This document shows positions 34,932 through 43,466 of a stretch of DNA of 64,000 nt, piece by piece. Positions within the stretch are counted from its first letter, which is position 1, and every line of letters starts with the position of its first letter. Made by a program: the position numbers and the translations under genes. Below the pieces are notes generated by a model. The model was given only the letters and a program-made list of their open reading frames with translations, was not told where the DNA came from and did not search any database. Source of the stretch: Arthrobacter sp. MYb214 (GTDB taxonomy: Bacteria > Actinomycetota > Actinomycetes > Actinomycetales > Micrococcaceae); NCBI RefSeq assembly GCF_002979865.1, contig NZ_PCPZ01000003.1:248001-312000 (forward strand), written 5' to 3'.

Positions 34932-35606
34932 TCAGAGCAGTTTGCGCATGATCAGCCGGGGCATCCTGCTGGCCTGGGCGTCGCTGACCCCGACGACCTC
35001 GAACCCGGCCTGCTCGAACATCTTCCTGGTTCCGACGAAGGCCATGGTCAGGTCCATCCGCCCTGCCGGATCCACGGGGTAGGCTTCGACCGCTGGCGCC
35101 CCGAGGTCCCGCGCATACTGCACTGCGCCTTGGACCATTTCCCGATTCACGCCCTGGCGGCGGTAGCCGCTGCGCACCACCATGCAGGTGATGCTCCAAG
35201 CCTCCAGATCATCCACGGGCCTGATGAGCTTGGACTTTTCCAGCAGTGGGATCCTCGATCGCGGAGCGATGCTGCACCAGCCCACCGGTTCCCCTGCGCG
35301 ATAAGCGATCACTCCCGGGGCAATCGGCTCGGTGCTCAGTGAGCGCATGGCGGCGAACCGGTCCCCTGCGCCTCGTTCCCTGATCTCGACGGCACCGATC
35401 CGGTGCGACAAGCACCAGCAATGCTTCTGCCTCCGGCTCGGATTCACTACCGTCGCGAAGTCGTCCATGCGTTCTTCGGCCAGCGGCCTGATCTCGAGGG
35501 GCGCTGTTCCTGCCGCCTGCGGATCCTGGTTCGTGTCCATCTGTCCATCCTGCGCTCCGAAAAGCCCAAAGGGCACCCTGGGAGGCAAATTCTTCGGGTT
35601 TTCCAT
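34932..35606 (-). CDS. GNAT-family N-acetyltransferase
   Basis: An acetyltransferase-fold protein of about 224 residues. The acetyl-CoA-binding motif is visible as ITCMVVRSGYRRQGVNREMVQGAVQYARDLGA (motif A with R/QxxGxG/A-like RRQGVN). The N-terminal part is Cys/Trp-rich (KHCWCLSHR), often seen in GNAT proteins with an extra zinc- or substrate-binding element. ATG 35606 (MENPKNLPPRV) has GGAG nine bases upstream; longer in-frame starts would overlap the promoter of the divergent kinase gene. The acceptor substrate is unknown. Confidence 0.82.
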   Translation of the reverse strand: MENPKNLPPRVPFGLFGAQDGQMDTNQDPQAAGTAPLEIRPLAEERMDDFATVVNPSRRQKHCWCLSHRIGAVEIRERGAGDRFAAMRSLSTEPIAPGVIAYRAGEPVGWCSIAPRSRIPLLEKSKLIRPVDDLEAWSITCMVVRSGYRRQGVNREMVQGAVQYARDLGAPAVEAYPVDPAGRMDLTMAFVGTRKMFEQAGFEVVGVSDAQASRMPRLIMRKLL

Positions 35607-35665
35607 AATGAAGAACTCCGGTTCCCTCGGTGTTGGCGCTGACCTGCGCGCTCTAGTGTTGAGGT

Positions 35666-36958
35666 ATGACTTCGACACCTAAGGTTCTACCGGGCACCGC
35701 ACCTGCCCGTCCCCCGCTGAGATTGGGCATGACGCTGCTGCATATGGCATTGTTCGGGTCTGCCGGCCTGATCCTGTTTTCGCTGCTGCTGGCCTGGCTC
35801 TCGGTAGGCGTCGCGCTGACCCCGATCCTCGGTTTGGGCCTGGTCGTCTTGGCCGGAATGGTCTATGCGCTCTTCGGCCTGGCCCGCTTCGAGCTGACTC
35901 GAATCAGCAACCTCTACGACATGGACGTCGCTCCGCTGACCTGGCGGCCACGCCGCCGTGAAGGCTTTGGCGAATACGTCCGTTCGCTCGGACGCAATGT
36001 GTCCAACGGACGCATGTGGGCGCTGCTGGGAAGCTTGCTCTTCTCCTGCCTGGCCGGCTCGCTGATGCTCACTGCCCTGCAAATGGCCGTGCGTTCGTCC
36101 ATCGTTGCCTTCGCCCCGGTCTTGCAGGCAGATAGTGCCGACCCGCTGGCAACCGTTCCCGGGCTGTGGGGCTTCCAGACCCCGGTAAGCCAGGCACCTT
36201 GGCTGGTGCTGGCGGCGCTGCTGGGAATAGCAGTGGTTATCGGCTTGGTTTTCTTGCACCGGATGGTCACCGTGGGAATCGTCGGCTCTATTGCCCGCGA
36301 GAGTGCACTGGTCGAACGCGTGCGCACCACCGCGGTGCAGCGCGAAGGAGCGGTGCGCGCCGCAGAGGTGGAGCGCACCCGCATCGAACGCGACCTGCAC
36401 GATGGGGTCCAGCCCCGGCTGGTCTCCGTGGCCATGACCTTGGGGCTTGCGCACCAGCAGATCGACAGCGATCCGCGCCAGGCCAAGGAACTGGTGGCCG
36501 AAGCCCACGCTTCAACCAAGTCCGCGATTACCGAACTGCGCCAGCTCACCCGCGGAATCTACGCGTCGGTACTCGATGACCGCGGACTGGATGCGGCACT
36601 CTCGGCTATCGCAGGCCGCTCGCATATCCCGGTGGGCCTGGATATCCAGCTCAATGGGCGCTATCCGCGCGTGGCCGAAGCGGCGGTGTACTTCGCCATT
36701 GCCGAGGCGCTGACCAATGCTGCCAAGCATTCGCGGGCCCAGCGCTGCCAGATCACCGTGAGGGTCCGGGAGCATGAGGGCCAGCAAAGCCTGTGGGCCC
36801 GCATCGAGGACAACGGCACCGGCGGGGCGCTCATCACCCCCGGCGGCGGCCTGGATGGAATCAATAATCGGGTGCTCGCCGCCGGCGGCACCTTCAACCT
36901 GGACAGCCCCCAGGGCGGGCCAACTGCAGTGGAGGTGAACGTGCCATGCGCGTACTGA
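35666..36958 (+). CDS. NarL-type sensor histidine kinase
   Basis: A 430-residue kinase. Several N-terminal hydrophobic segments (about 24-72 and 120-210) form the membrane input part. The HisKA_3 phospho-acceptor is His245 in IERDLHDGVQPRL, then the catalytic domain EALTNAAKHSRAQRCQI (N-box) and GTGGALITPGGGLDGINNRV (G-box). It phosphorylates the response regulator encoded next, with 13 bases of overlap. The signal is unknown, but the DUF4097 protein and PspA downstream suggest cell-envelope stress, as for the LiaS kinase of Bacillus. Confidence 0.93.
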   Translation: MTSTPKVLPGTAPARPPLRLGMTLLHMALFGSAGLILFSLLLAWLSVGVALTPILGLGLVVLAGMVYALFGLARFELTRISNLYDMDVAPLTWRPRRREGFGEYVRSLGRNVSNGRMWALLGSLLFSCLAGSLMLTALQMAVRSSIVAFAPVLQADSADPLATVPGLWGFQTPVSQAPWLVLAALLGIAVVIGLVFLHRMVTVGIVGSIARESALVERVRTTAVQREGAVRAAEVERTRIERDLHDGVQPRLVSVAMTLGLAHQQIDSDPRQAKELVAEAHASTKSAITELRQLTRGIYASVLDDRGLDAALSAIAGRSHIPVGLDIQLNGRYPRVAEAAVYFAIAEALTNAAKHSRAQRCQITVRVREHEGQQSLWARIEDNGTGGALITPGGGLDGINNRVLAAGGTFNLDSPQGGPTAVEVNVPCAY

Positions 36959-37635
36959 TTTGCGAGGATTCGGTCCTTCTGCGTGAAGGGCTGGTCAGGT
37001 TGCTGGCCCACAGCGGCCACCATGTTGTCGCGGATTTGCCCGAAACCAGCGGGCTGATGGATTTCCTGGACAACTCGTCCGCCGATGATTTCCCGCAGGT
37101 CTGCATCCTGGATGTCCGCCTCCCGCCGACCTACACGGATGAAGGCATCCGTGCGGCGCTGGAACTGCGCAAGAAGTATCCAGACCTGCCGGTGCTGGTG
37201 CTCTCCCAGTACGTCGAGGAGCGCTACGCCTCGGAACTGATTTCCACCCAGTCCGGAGCGATCGGCTACCTGCTCAAGGACCGCGTTGCGGATGTCAGCG
37301 AGTTCATTGCCTCGCTGGAGCAGATTGCAGGTGGTGGAACCGTCTTGGACCAGGAAGTGGTGGCACAGCTGTTGACTCGACGCAATCACGATGACCGCAT
37401 GCAGAAGCTGACCGACCGGGAACGCACAGTCCTGGCCGCACTGGCCGAAGGAAAATCCAACCAGGCGATCGCCGCGCTGCTCTTCCTCTCGGAGGCCAGC
37501 GTAGAAAAGTACATCACTTCCATCTTCCAGAAACTCGGCTTGGAAGCCGACGGAACGGGCAACCGGCGCGTGCTGGCAGCCCTGGCTCATATTGAAACCC
37601 TGGGCACCAACCGCACAGACAGGACAGGATCATGA
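36946..37635 (+). CDS. LuxR/NarL-type response regulator
   Basis: A 229-residue regulator with an N-terminal receiver domain (Asp8 acidic pocket; phosphorylated Asp56 in CILDVRLPP; Lys in YLLKDR) and a C-terminal helix-turn-helix (LTDRERTVLAALAEGKSNQAIAALLFLSEASVEKYITSIFQKLGLE). The gene overlaps the kinase by 13 bases and the DUF4097 gene by four (ATGA), so the three are made together. It is the probable activator of this operon and possibly of the convergent pspA gene. Confidence 0.94.
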   Translation: MRVLICEDSVLLREGLVRLLAHSGHHVVADLPETSGLMDFLDNSSADDFPQVCILDVRLPPTYTDEGIRAALELRKKYPDLPVLVLSQYVEERYASELISTQSGAIGYLLKDRVADVSEFIASLEQIAGGGTVLDQEVVAQLLTRRNHDDRMQKLTDRERTVLAALAEGKSNQAIAALLFLSEASVEKYITSIFQKLGLEADGTGNRRVLAALAHIETLGTNRTDRTGS

Positions 37636-38495
37636 CTACCACGCAAACCATGCCGCTACCGCCAAACCCACCGGCGCCACCCAACAACGGCAAGCCGCTG
37701 AATATCATCCTCGCGGTGCTCGGCGGGCTGGTCATTCTCACCTTGGTCATCGCCACGGCACGCAGCGCCTTTGCTTCGGTCTCCCGGGAGCATTCGGTCC
37801 ACGAAGCAGAGGTCTCCGGGGTGACCGCCTTGGAAGTTTCGGCGAGCTCGGGACGCTTCGATCTGGTCTTTGCGGACACCGACAAGGCAACACTTGAAGT
37901 CAAAAGCGCCAAGGCCGCGAGCTGGAAGCTGCATCGGGAGCGCAATCGGCTCATCGTCGAAGCCCCGAATGCCTGGGACAACTTCTGCTTCTTCGGCTGC
38001 GGATTCGACGACAACGAGGCAACGCTGGTGCTTCCGCAATCCATGGACAACGGAACGCTGGATGCGGACTTCGAGCTGTCCACCGGATCCTTCAACGCAG
38101 TCGGCGCCTACAAGGACCTGGTGGTTGAAGTCGGTGCCGGGGAGCTGAACCTCACCGGCAGCGCGCACACCGCCGATATCGACTTGGGCGCAGGGGAAGC
38201 AACGGTGCGCCTGGACAATGTCCGAAGCGCCCGGTTTGATATCTCGGCCGGCGAACTCATTGGCGAACTCTCGGGCACGGCGCCCAAGAGCATCGAGGGC
38301 AGTGTCAGCGCCGGCTCGCTGGAGCTGGAACTGCCCGAGGCCACCTACGACCTGCGGCAGAATACGGCCGCCGGATCCGTCGAGAACCTGCTCGCCACCG
38401 ATCCGAACTCCCCTAACAAGATCACGATCGATGTCTCCGCAGGCAGTGCCACCTTGCATCCAGCAGGCACCGCCCAGGAATCGGTTGGCCGCTAG
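37632..38495 (+). CDS. DUF4097-type membrane-anchored protein (LiaG-like)
   Basis: A 287-residue protein: a Pro-rich cytoplasmic start, one membrane helix (IILAVLGGLVILTLVIATA) and a large extracellular region of repeated beta-helix strands (GVTALEVSASSGRFDLVFADTD ... DLVVEVGAGELNLTGSAHTADIDLGAGEATV). These SAGELxL repeats are typical of the DUF4097 putative adhesin domain, which LiaG of Bacillus also carries. The gene is in one operon with the two-component system (4-base overlap). A role as sensor partner or envelope protein is inferred. Confidence 0.85.
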   Translation: MTTTQTMPLPPNPPAPPNNGKPLNIILAVLGGLVILTLVIATARSAFASVSREHSVHEAEVSGVTALEVSASSGRFDLVFADTDKATLEVKSAKAASWKLHRERNRLIVEAPNAWDNFCFFGCGFDDNEATLVLPQSMDNGTLDADFELSTGSFNAVGAYKDLVVEVGAGELNLTGSAHTADIDLGAGEATVRLDNVRSARFDISAGELIGELSGTAPKSIEGSVSAGSLELELPEATYDLRQNTAAGSVENLLATDPNSPNKITIDVSAGSATLHPAGTAQESVGR

Positions 38496-38517
38496 ACCCG
38501 GTTCCCACGAAAAAGGC

Positions 38518-38563
38518 AAAGCGTCCCTTCCCGGATCAGTAGTGATCCGGGAAGGGACGCTTT
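38518..38563. terminator. Perfect 21-bp hairpin terminator between DUF4097 and pspA genes
   Basis: Bases 38518-38538 pair perfectly with 38543-38563, with a four-base loop GTAG; an A run on one side and a TTT on the other allow termination of both convergent transcripts. Confidence 0.9.
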
Positions 38564-38581
38564 GGCGCTTGTGGCTAGGAC

Positions 38582-39409
38582 CTAGGCCTGGTTCTTCTTC
38601 AAGGCAGCCAGGCGTGCTTCGATCTCGGAAACCTGCGGTGCGCCGGCTTCGATCTGCGCTGCGCCGTCGGCTTCCTCGAGGATGTCCTGTGGGGCGTTGC
38701 TGGCCTTCAAGGCTGCCAAGCGCGCATCAACTTCGGTCTCGGCACCGAGGTCTTCCAGCTGCGCGAACTGCGCATCCAGGGAAGAGGCCGCCAGTTCCTG
38801 CGCACCGCGGACCTTGGCTTCGTCCTGGCGGATCTGCTGCTCGAAGCGGCTGATCTCGCTGGTCGGGTCGTTGATGTCCAGGGCCTTGAGGGTGTCCATC
38901 ATCTGGTTCTGGGTCTTGGCATTGCGCGCGCGGGCCACCAGCTCATCGCGCTTGGCCACCAGTTCCTGGCGCTTGGTCTGCATGGTGTTCAGACCGGTCT
39001 TCAGCTTGGCCACGACATCACGCTGGGTGGTGATCGTGGATCCCAGGTTCTTGGCGCGCTTCTCGGCGTCCATCTGGCGCTGGATGGCCACCGTGGCCAG
39101 CTGGTTGAACTTCTGCTGGTTGGTGCTGTCACCGGCGGCAGAATATTCGTCAGCCTTGTTCGACGCGGCCAGCGCCTTGTTGCCCCAGTCCTTGGCTTCC
39201 TGCTGGAACTTGGCGTGGTCGTCCTCGGCCATGCGCAGGTTGCCGATGGTCTGGGCAACCGCCTGCTCGGCCTGGGCAATGTTGTTGGTGTATTCGCGAA
39301 CCGACTGGTCCAGCATCTTCTTCGGATCCTCCAGAGCATCCAAAGCGGCGTTGGCGTTAGCCTTGCCGATACCGAACATTCGAGCCCAAATTGAGCGCTT
39401 CTTGGCCAT
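38582..39409 (-). CDS. pspA: PspA/IM30 family membrane-stress protein
   Basis: A 275-residue, highly helical protein. The first 25 residues form the amphipathic membrane-binding helix (SIWARMFGIGKANANAALDALEDP); then comes the long coiled coil rich in Glu, Gln, Lys and Ala (AEQAVAQTIGNLRMAEDDHAKFQQEAKD). PspA proteins oligomerise on the inner membrane and protect it under stress. Near the C-terminus the phrase ARLAALK occurs twice. It is convergent with the two-component/DUF4097 operon, and a LiaH-like role under that system's control is plausible. Confidence 0.92.
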   Translation of the reverse strand: MAKKRSIWARMFGIGKANANAALDALEDPKKMLDQSVREYTNNIAQAEQAVAQTIGNLRMAEDDHAKFQQEAKDWGNKALAASNKADEYSAAGDSTNQQKFNQLATVAIQRQMDAEKRAKNLGSTITTQRDVVAKLKTGLNTMQTKRQELVAKRDELVARARNAKTQNQMMDTLKALDINDPTSEISRFEQQIRQDEAKVRGAQELAASSLDAQFAQLEDLGAETEVDARLAALKASNAPQDILEEADGAAQIEAGAPQVSEIEARLAALKKNQA

Positions 39410-39493
39410 AGTGCGTCCCTTCGTCTTCCGTTGCTTAAAGCTTAGGGGAATTAGCAGCGCCGCTCTAACCGAAGACCACGCTGCGTCGGCAAT

Positions 39494-40213
39494 CTAGTCA
39501 TTGAAATGGCGCAGGTACCGTCCCGGGGCATCCAGGAAAAGCCGCCAGTTCCGCACCATGTCCAACTCGTCGTAGTCCGATTCGCGGATTCCCCACTCGC
39601 CAATTTCATAGATTCTCGCCTCCGGCAAGGAAGCAAGAATTGGCGAGTGGGTGGAGAGAATCACCTGGGAACCGGAACGCAGCAGATCTGCAATATGCGA
39701 GAGCAGCATGAGGCAGCCATTGAAGGACAGCGCTGACTCGGCTTCGTCGAAGACCCACAACCCATTGACATACGATCGCTCGGTGAAGAACTCGACGAAG
39801 GATTCGCCATGGCTCTGGAAATTGTGCTTTCCGCGCGAGCCGATGGAGCCCAGATAGGCGAAGTGCCCGTGCATGGTTTCTGCGCGCAAGAACACTCCGG
39901 CCTTGGACGCACCGGCTCCGCGTTCCAATTGCAGGTGCGAGGACAACCCGGATTCGGTGGGTTGGGTCTGGTGCATGCTGTTGCGGGTTCCGCCCTCGGC
40001 ATTCAGCCCAAAGGCCGCTGCAATCGCCTCGACGAGCGTTGATTTTCCCGCGCCATTTTCCCCCACCAGCACAGTCAGCTGGCCCAGTTCAAGGCCCTCG
40101 TCAAGCAGTTGCTGCACCGCCGGGATCTGGGCGGCCCAGTCGGAACGATCCATGGGTGCCTTGGGATGTTCGGTGACGCGGCGAACCGGCAGCGTGTCGA
40201 AAAGTGCGCTCAT
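39494..40213 (-). CDS. AAA-type ATPase of the COG3910-like group
   Basis: A 239-residue SMC/ABC-like ATPase. Walker A is GENGAGKS at residues 51-58, the signature-like LSFNGCLMLLSHI follows, Walker B is LWVFDEAESAL, and the His of the switch is in LSTHSPILASL. Such single-domain ATPases often serve in DNA-end, recombination or toxin-antitoxin settings, but no partner is here. The frame goes on to 40315; ATG 40213 (MSALFDTLPVRR) is preferred since the residues upstream are Trp/Pro-rich and unlike the family. Confidence 0.78.
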   Translation of the reverse strand: MSALFDTLPVRRVTEHPKAPMDRSDWAAQIPAVQQLLDEGLELGQLTVLVGENGAGKSTLVEAIAAAFGLNAEGGTRNSMHQTQPTESGLSSHLQLERGAGASKAGVFLRAETMHGHFAYLGSIGSRGKHNFQSHGESFVEFFTERSYVNGLWVFDEAESALSFNGCLMLLSHIADLLRSGSQVILSTHSPILASLPEARIYEIGEWGIRESDYDELDMVRNWRLFLDAPGRYLRHFND

Positions 40214-40324
40214 GCACCCGAGGCTACCAGCAGCGCGCGACAGCTTGGCGGCAGTTATGCAGGCTTGGCCCCTTGGCCGCACCCATGGTTCAGTCGGGTG
40301 CGGCCAAAGAGCCAAGAGGGTTTT

Positions 40325-42223
40325 CTAGCCGTTGGCCGGAAGCATGTTCCCGGCGAAGAACGCGGCGATCTCCTCACGCGCATCCAGCGGGAAGATCCCG
40401 GCGACGTACTGGTCCGGGCGGACCACCACGATGGCGCCGTTCTTGCTGATTTCGCGGTCGCGGAAGATGTCGCGGCCGTGGCCGGCTGCGAATACCTGGT
40501 TGATGTCGTGCAGGCCGTACGGGACCTTCAACGGCTGGAAGGCCTTGGGCACATCATGCAGCTCGACCTGCGTATAGTCCTGCTGGTAGATGGCCTTGGT
40601 ATCGAAAACGGCATCCTCGTCCCCGCCCGCCGGGGTGTACAGGTTGCGCGGCGATGCCGGATCGGCGCTCCACCAAGCGGCGAAGTCGGCCATTGCGGTG
40701 CCCTCCAGTGCCGGTGCTGCCGCATCGGCGAAGGCGTAGATGCGCCAGCGTCCGTCAGCCTCGTGGAAGTGGCCCAAGTGGCGCCAGCGGTTATCAGAAC
40801 GGCGGATGACCTCGGCGGACTTGAAGCGCTTGCCCACCGGGAAGCCCGGGGCCAGATCCTGGTGCTCCAGGCCGGCGGTGATCGGCGATTGGGTGTACTG
40901 CGTCATGAACCCGGCAGGGAATTCCTGGGTCTTGGTGTAGTACTTCTCCAGCTCGTCAGGGTCTTCCCAATCGTCCACCGACTTGGCCATCAGGGTGGAC
41001 CATTCCTTGTCGAAGTCGATCAGGTTCTGCGCGATGACCTTGCGTTCCCCGGCGTAGGTATCCAGCAGCGCATCCGGGGCGCGGCCTTCGAGCACGGCGG
41101 CCAGCTTCCAGCCCAGGTTGAAGCCATCCTGGATGGACACGTTCATGCCCTGCCCGGCCTTGGCCGAGTGGGTGTGGCAGGCATCGCCCATGATGAAGGC
41201 ACGCGCGCAGCGGGTGCCGCGCTCCTCATCGGAAACGTCGTCGAAGCCGTCGGTGATCCGGTGGGCCACCTCGTAGACCGAGAACCAGGCGACGTTCTTC
41301 ACGTCCATCGTGTACGGGTGGATGATGCGGTTGGCTGTGGCCACGATTTCCTCGACCGGGGTGTTGCGGATGGCCCCGGCATCCTCGGCGGTCAGCTCGC
41401 CCAGGTCCACGTAGAAGCGGACCAGATAGCCGCCCTCGCGCGGGATAAGCAGGATATTGCCCGCGTCATGGGACTGGATGGAGCATTTGACCTGGATGTC
41501 CGGGAAGTCGGTGTTGACCATGACGTCCATGACGCCCCAGGCATGCAGGGCCGCATCGCCGTGCAGCTTGTGGCCCAGCGAGCGGCGCACCTGGCTGCGC
41601 GCGCCGTCGCCGCCAACCAGGTACTTGGCCTTCACAGTGCGCTCTTCGCCAGTACGCGGCCCCGCCACGTATTTGATGCGCGCGGACACCGGGTATTCGG
41701 CGTCCGGGTCGATCTCGCAGCCGAGGTATTCCACGCCGTAGTCCGGGGTGATTTTGCCCGGCGCGCGTTCGGCGTCACGCAGGAAGTAGTCCAGGATGCG
41801 CGACTGGTTCACGTAGATGTGCGGGAACTCGCTCATTCCGGTGGAGTCGTCGGCAGCACGCGAATGGCGCTTGATGTTCGCCGGGTTCTCGGGGTCCGGG
41901 GTCCAGAAGCACATTTCGACATTGCGGTAGGCCTCTTCGACAACCTCGTTGGCGAAGCCGAAAGCCTGGAAGGTTTCCACCGAGCGGGCCTGGATGCCGT
42001 CGGCCTGGCCGACGTCGAGCCGGCCCGGGCGCATCTCGATGGCGCGGGCGTTGATGCTCGGGAAGCGCGAGAGCTGCGCGGTCACCACGGCGGCCGCCGG
42101 ACCGGTTCCAACGATCAGCACATCCATTTCATCGGGAATTTGCTCGGCGCGGTCGATGCCGTAGCCGGCCGCTTCCTTGACCCGTGGATCCCCGGAAACG
42201 TATCCCCTGTGGTGAATCTGCAT
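40325..42223 (-). CDS. FAD-dependent aromatic hydroxylase (phenol 2-/3-hydroxybenzoate 4-monooxygenase group)
   Basis: A 632-residue class A flavoprotein monooxygenase. Domains: the FAD-binding VLIVGTGPAAAVVTAQLSRFP at 35-55, a central substrate domain, the GD motif FIMGDACHTHSAKAGQGMN near 350, and a C-terminal thioredoxin-like domain (VVRPDQYVAGIFPLD) typical of phenol hydroxylase-type proteins. NAD(P)H-dependent ring hydroxylation feeds aromatic acids or phenols into ring-cleavage pathways; no such pathway genes are within this window. An IclR regulator lies divergent, with a clear inverted repeat between. Substrate: unknown. Confidence 0.9.
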   Translation of the reverse strand: MQIHHRGYVSGDPRVKEAAGYGIDRAEQIPDEMDVLIVGTGPAAAVVTAQLSRFPSINARAIEMRPGRLDVGQADGIQARSVETFQAFGFANEVVEEAYRNVEMCFWTPDPENPANIKRHSRAADDSTGMSEFPHIYVNQSRILDYFLRDAERAPGKITPDYGVEYLGCEIDPDAEYPVSARIKYVAGPRTGEERTVKAKYLVGGDGARSQVRRSLGHKLHGDAALHAWGVMDVMVNTDFPDIQVKCSIQSHDAGNILLIPREGGYLVRFYVDLGELTAEDAGAIRNTPVEEIVATANRIIHPYTMDVKNVAWFSVYEVAHRITDGFDDVSDEERGTRCARAFIMGDACHTHSAKAGQGMNVSIQDGFNLGWKLAAVLEGRAPDALLDTYAGERKVIAQNLIDFDKEWSTLMAKSVDDWEDPDELEKYYTKTQEFPAGFMTQYTQSPITAGLEHQDLAPGFPVGKRFKSAEVIRRSDNRWRHLGHFHEADGRWRIYAFADAAAPALEGTAMADFAAWWSADPASPRNLYTPAGGDEDAVFDTKAIYQQDYTQVELHDVPKAFQPLKVPYGLHDINQVFAAGHGRDIFRDREISKNGAIVVVRPDQYVAGIFPLDAREEIAAFFAGNMLPANG

Positions 42224-42258
42224 AATGTGGCTCCCCTATCGCTGTGCCGCTGAACTTC

Positions 42259-42301
42259 ATTGTCTCTATAATTGCGACACTGTTCTAACTATAGAAACAA
42301 T
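42259..42301. promoter_or_regulatory. Inverted repeat operator between hydroxylase and IclR genes
   Basis: ATTGTCTCTATA (42259-42270) and TATAGAAACAAT (42290-42301) are an 11 of 12 matching inverted repeat with a 19-base spacer. It lies in the divergent promoter region of the aromatic hydroxylase gene and the IclR gene, which suits an IclR-type operator. Confidence 0.7.
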
Positions 42302-42392
42302 CGTAGCTTTCACGTAGGCTGTAGGCAAGACGTGGATCACACCGGGAACAGCACGGCAGGCATCTGCGCAGGCCAGATGGAATGATTGGAAC

Positions 42393-43058
42393 ATGAGCAA
42401 AACCACCGAAGGCGGTTCGCAGACCCTGGGCCGCGGGCTAGAGGCACTGACCCTGATCGGGGAATCCGCGACGCCGCTGAGCGTCTCGGAACTCGCCGGA
42501 CTGCTGGGCGTGCACCGCTCCATGGCCTACCGGCTGGTCAAGACCTTCGAGCAGTACGGTTTCGTGGAACGCAATCCTGCAGGCGAGCTCGAGTTGGGAG
42601 CCCGCCTGGGCGCGCTGGCGCGCAACGTCGCCAAGTCCCTGCAGGCCGCGGCCGCACCGCATCTGGCCACCGTCTCCGATGAGCTGCAGATGACGGCGCT
42701 GCTTGTCGTCTTCGATGGCGAGGCAGCCGTTACCCTGAGCACCGCAGAACCCCGGCTCGCCGATGCCACCGTAGCCCAGCGCCCGGGCACCCGCCATCCG
42801 ATCGACAACGGCGCACCGGGACGGGTCATCCGTTCCATGCTCAATCCCCAGGAGCACCCGGCCAAGGACTTCGAATTCAGCCATGACGAAGTGATCCCGG
42901 GACTAACCTCGATTGCCGTTCCGCTGGTGCTCCCGCAGGGCAAGCCCGCGGCCATCGCCGTCATCTACCCGCCACTGGAACGCGATCGCAACCACATTGC
43001 AGCCGTGCTTACGGCCGCCTCGGCACGCATCTCGGCAAGCCTGGGCATCCGCTCGTGA
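42393..43058 (+). CDS. IclR-family regulator of the aromatic hydroxylase
   Basis: A 221-residue regulator: an N-terminal winged helix (TLGRGLEALTLIGESATPLSVSELAGLLGVHRSMAYRLVKTFEQYGFVERNPAGELELG) with the HTH LSVSELAGLLGVHRSMAYRLV, and a C-terminal IclR effector domain whose family-typical parts are LVVFDGEAAVTLS and GLTSIAVPLVLPQGKPAAIAVIY. It lies divergent from the flavin monooxygenase gene with an inverted repeat in between, so it is probably its regulator and senses an aromatic compound or ring-cleavage product. Confidence 0.92.
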   Translation: MSKTTEGGSQTLGRGLEALTLIGESATPLSVSELAGLLGVHRSMAYRLVKTFEQYGFVERNPAGELELGARLGALARNVAKSLQAAAAPHLATVSDELQMTALLVVFDGEAAVTLSTAEPRLADATVAQRPGTRHPIDNGAPGRVIRSMLNPQEHPAKDFEFSHDEVIPGLTSIAVPLVLPQGKPAAIAVIYPPLERDRNHIAAVLTAASARISASLGIRS

Positions 43059-43085
43059 GCGGTACCTGCCCGCACGCTGCGCTAG

Positions 43086-43250
43086 CTAGGCGGTGCAGGC
43101 CTCATTGGAGCACCCCGCATCACGCGGACGGTAGGTCTGGGTTCCTTCAACCTTCTCCCACACTATGTGGCGGTGCTGCCCGCAGCGATCGCATGAAGGA
43201 GCCAGGTACGTGGCCCGCTCTTCCATGGTGTATGCACGAAAATCACCCAT
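43086..43250 (-). CDS. 54-residue Cys-rich zinc-ribbon-like protein
   Basis: A small ORF that is too short for routine calls but well supported: ATG 43250 is preceded by GGAGG with a five-base gap, and the protein (MGDFRAYTMEERATYLAPSC...) has two cysteine pairs, Cys20-x2-Cys23 (SCDRCGQH) and Cys47-x4-Cys52 (GCSNEAC), with His25 and His27. This is the layout of a zinc-binding ribbon. It lies between the IclR gene and the DUF2786 gene, on the opposite strand to both. Function unknown. Confidence 0.75.
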   Translation of the reverse strand: MGDFRAYTMEERATYLAPSCDRCGQHRHIVWEKVEGTQTYRPRDAGCSNEACTA

Positions 43251-43466
43251 CACAACCTCCGATGACCAGCCGCGAAGCGAAGTTCGCGGGCCTGCTGGAC
43301 CTGCTTGGTGCCTTCACTCTACGCGCGGTTTGCACAACCGGCTAGGGTCCACTGGCGGCAGTTACCCACAGCCCCTCAAGCAGGGCTCTGCACCTCGTGG
43401 CAAACTAATGCAGAGAACCGGATATGACCGCTTCGCCACCGCCGGACCGCTAGCAAGGAAGAAGCC

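Noticed and set aside
40109-42253. A 714-codon open frame on the plus strand
   Set aside because: It is antisense to the clear flavin monooxygenase gene at 40325-42223; the composition (Ala/Gly/Arg/His-rich) is that of a high-GC shadow frame and no domain is visible.
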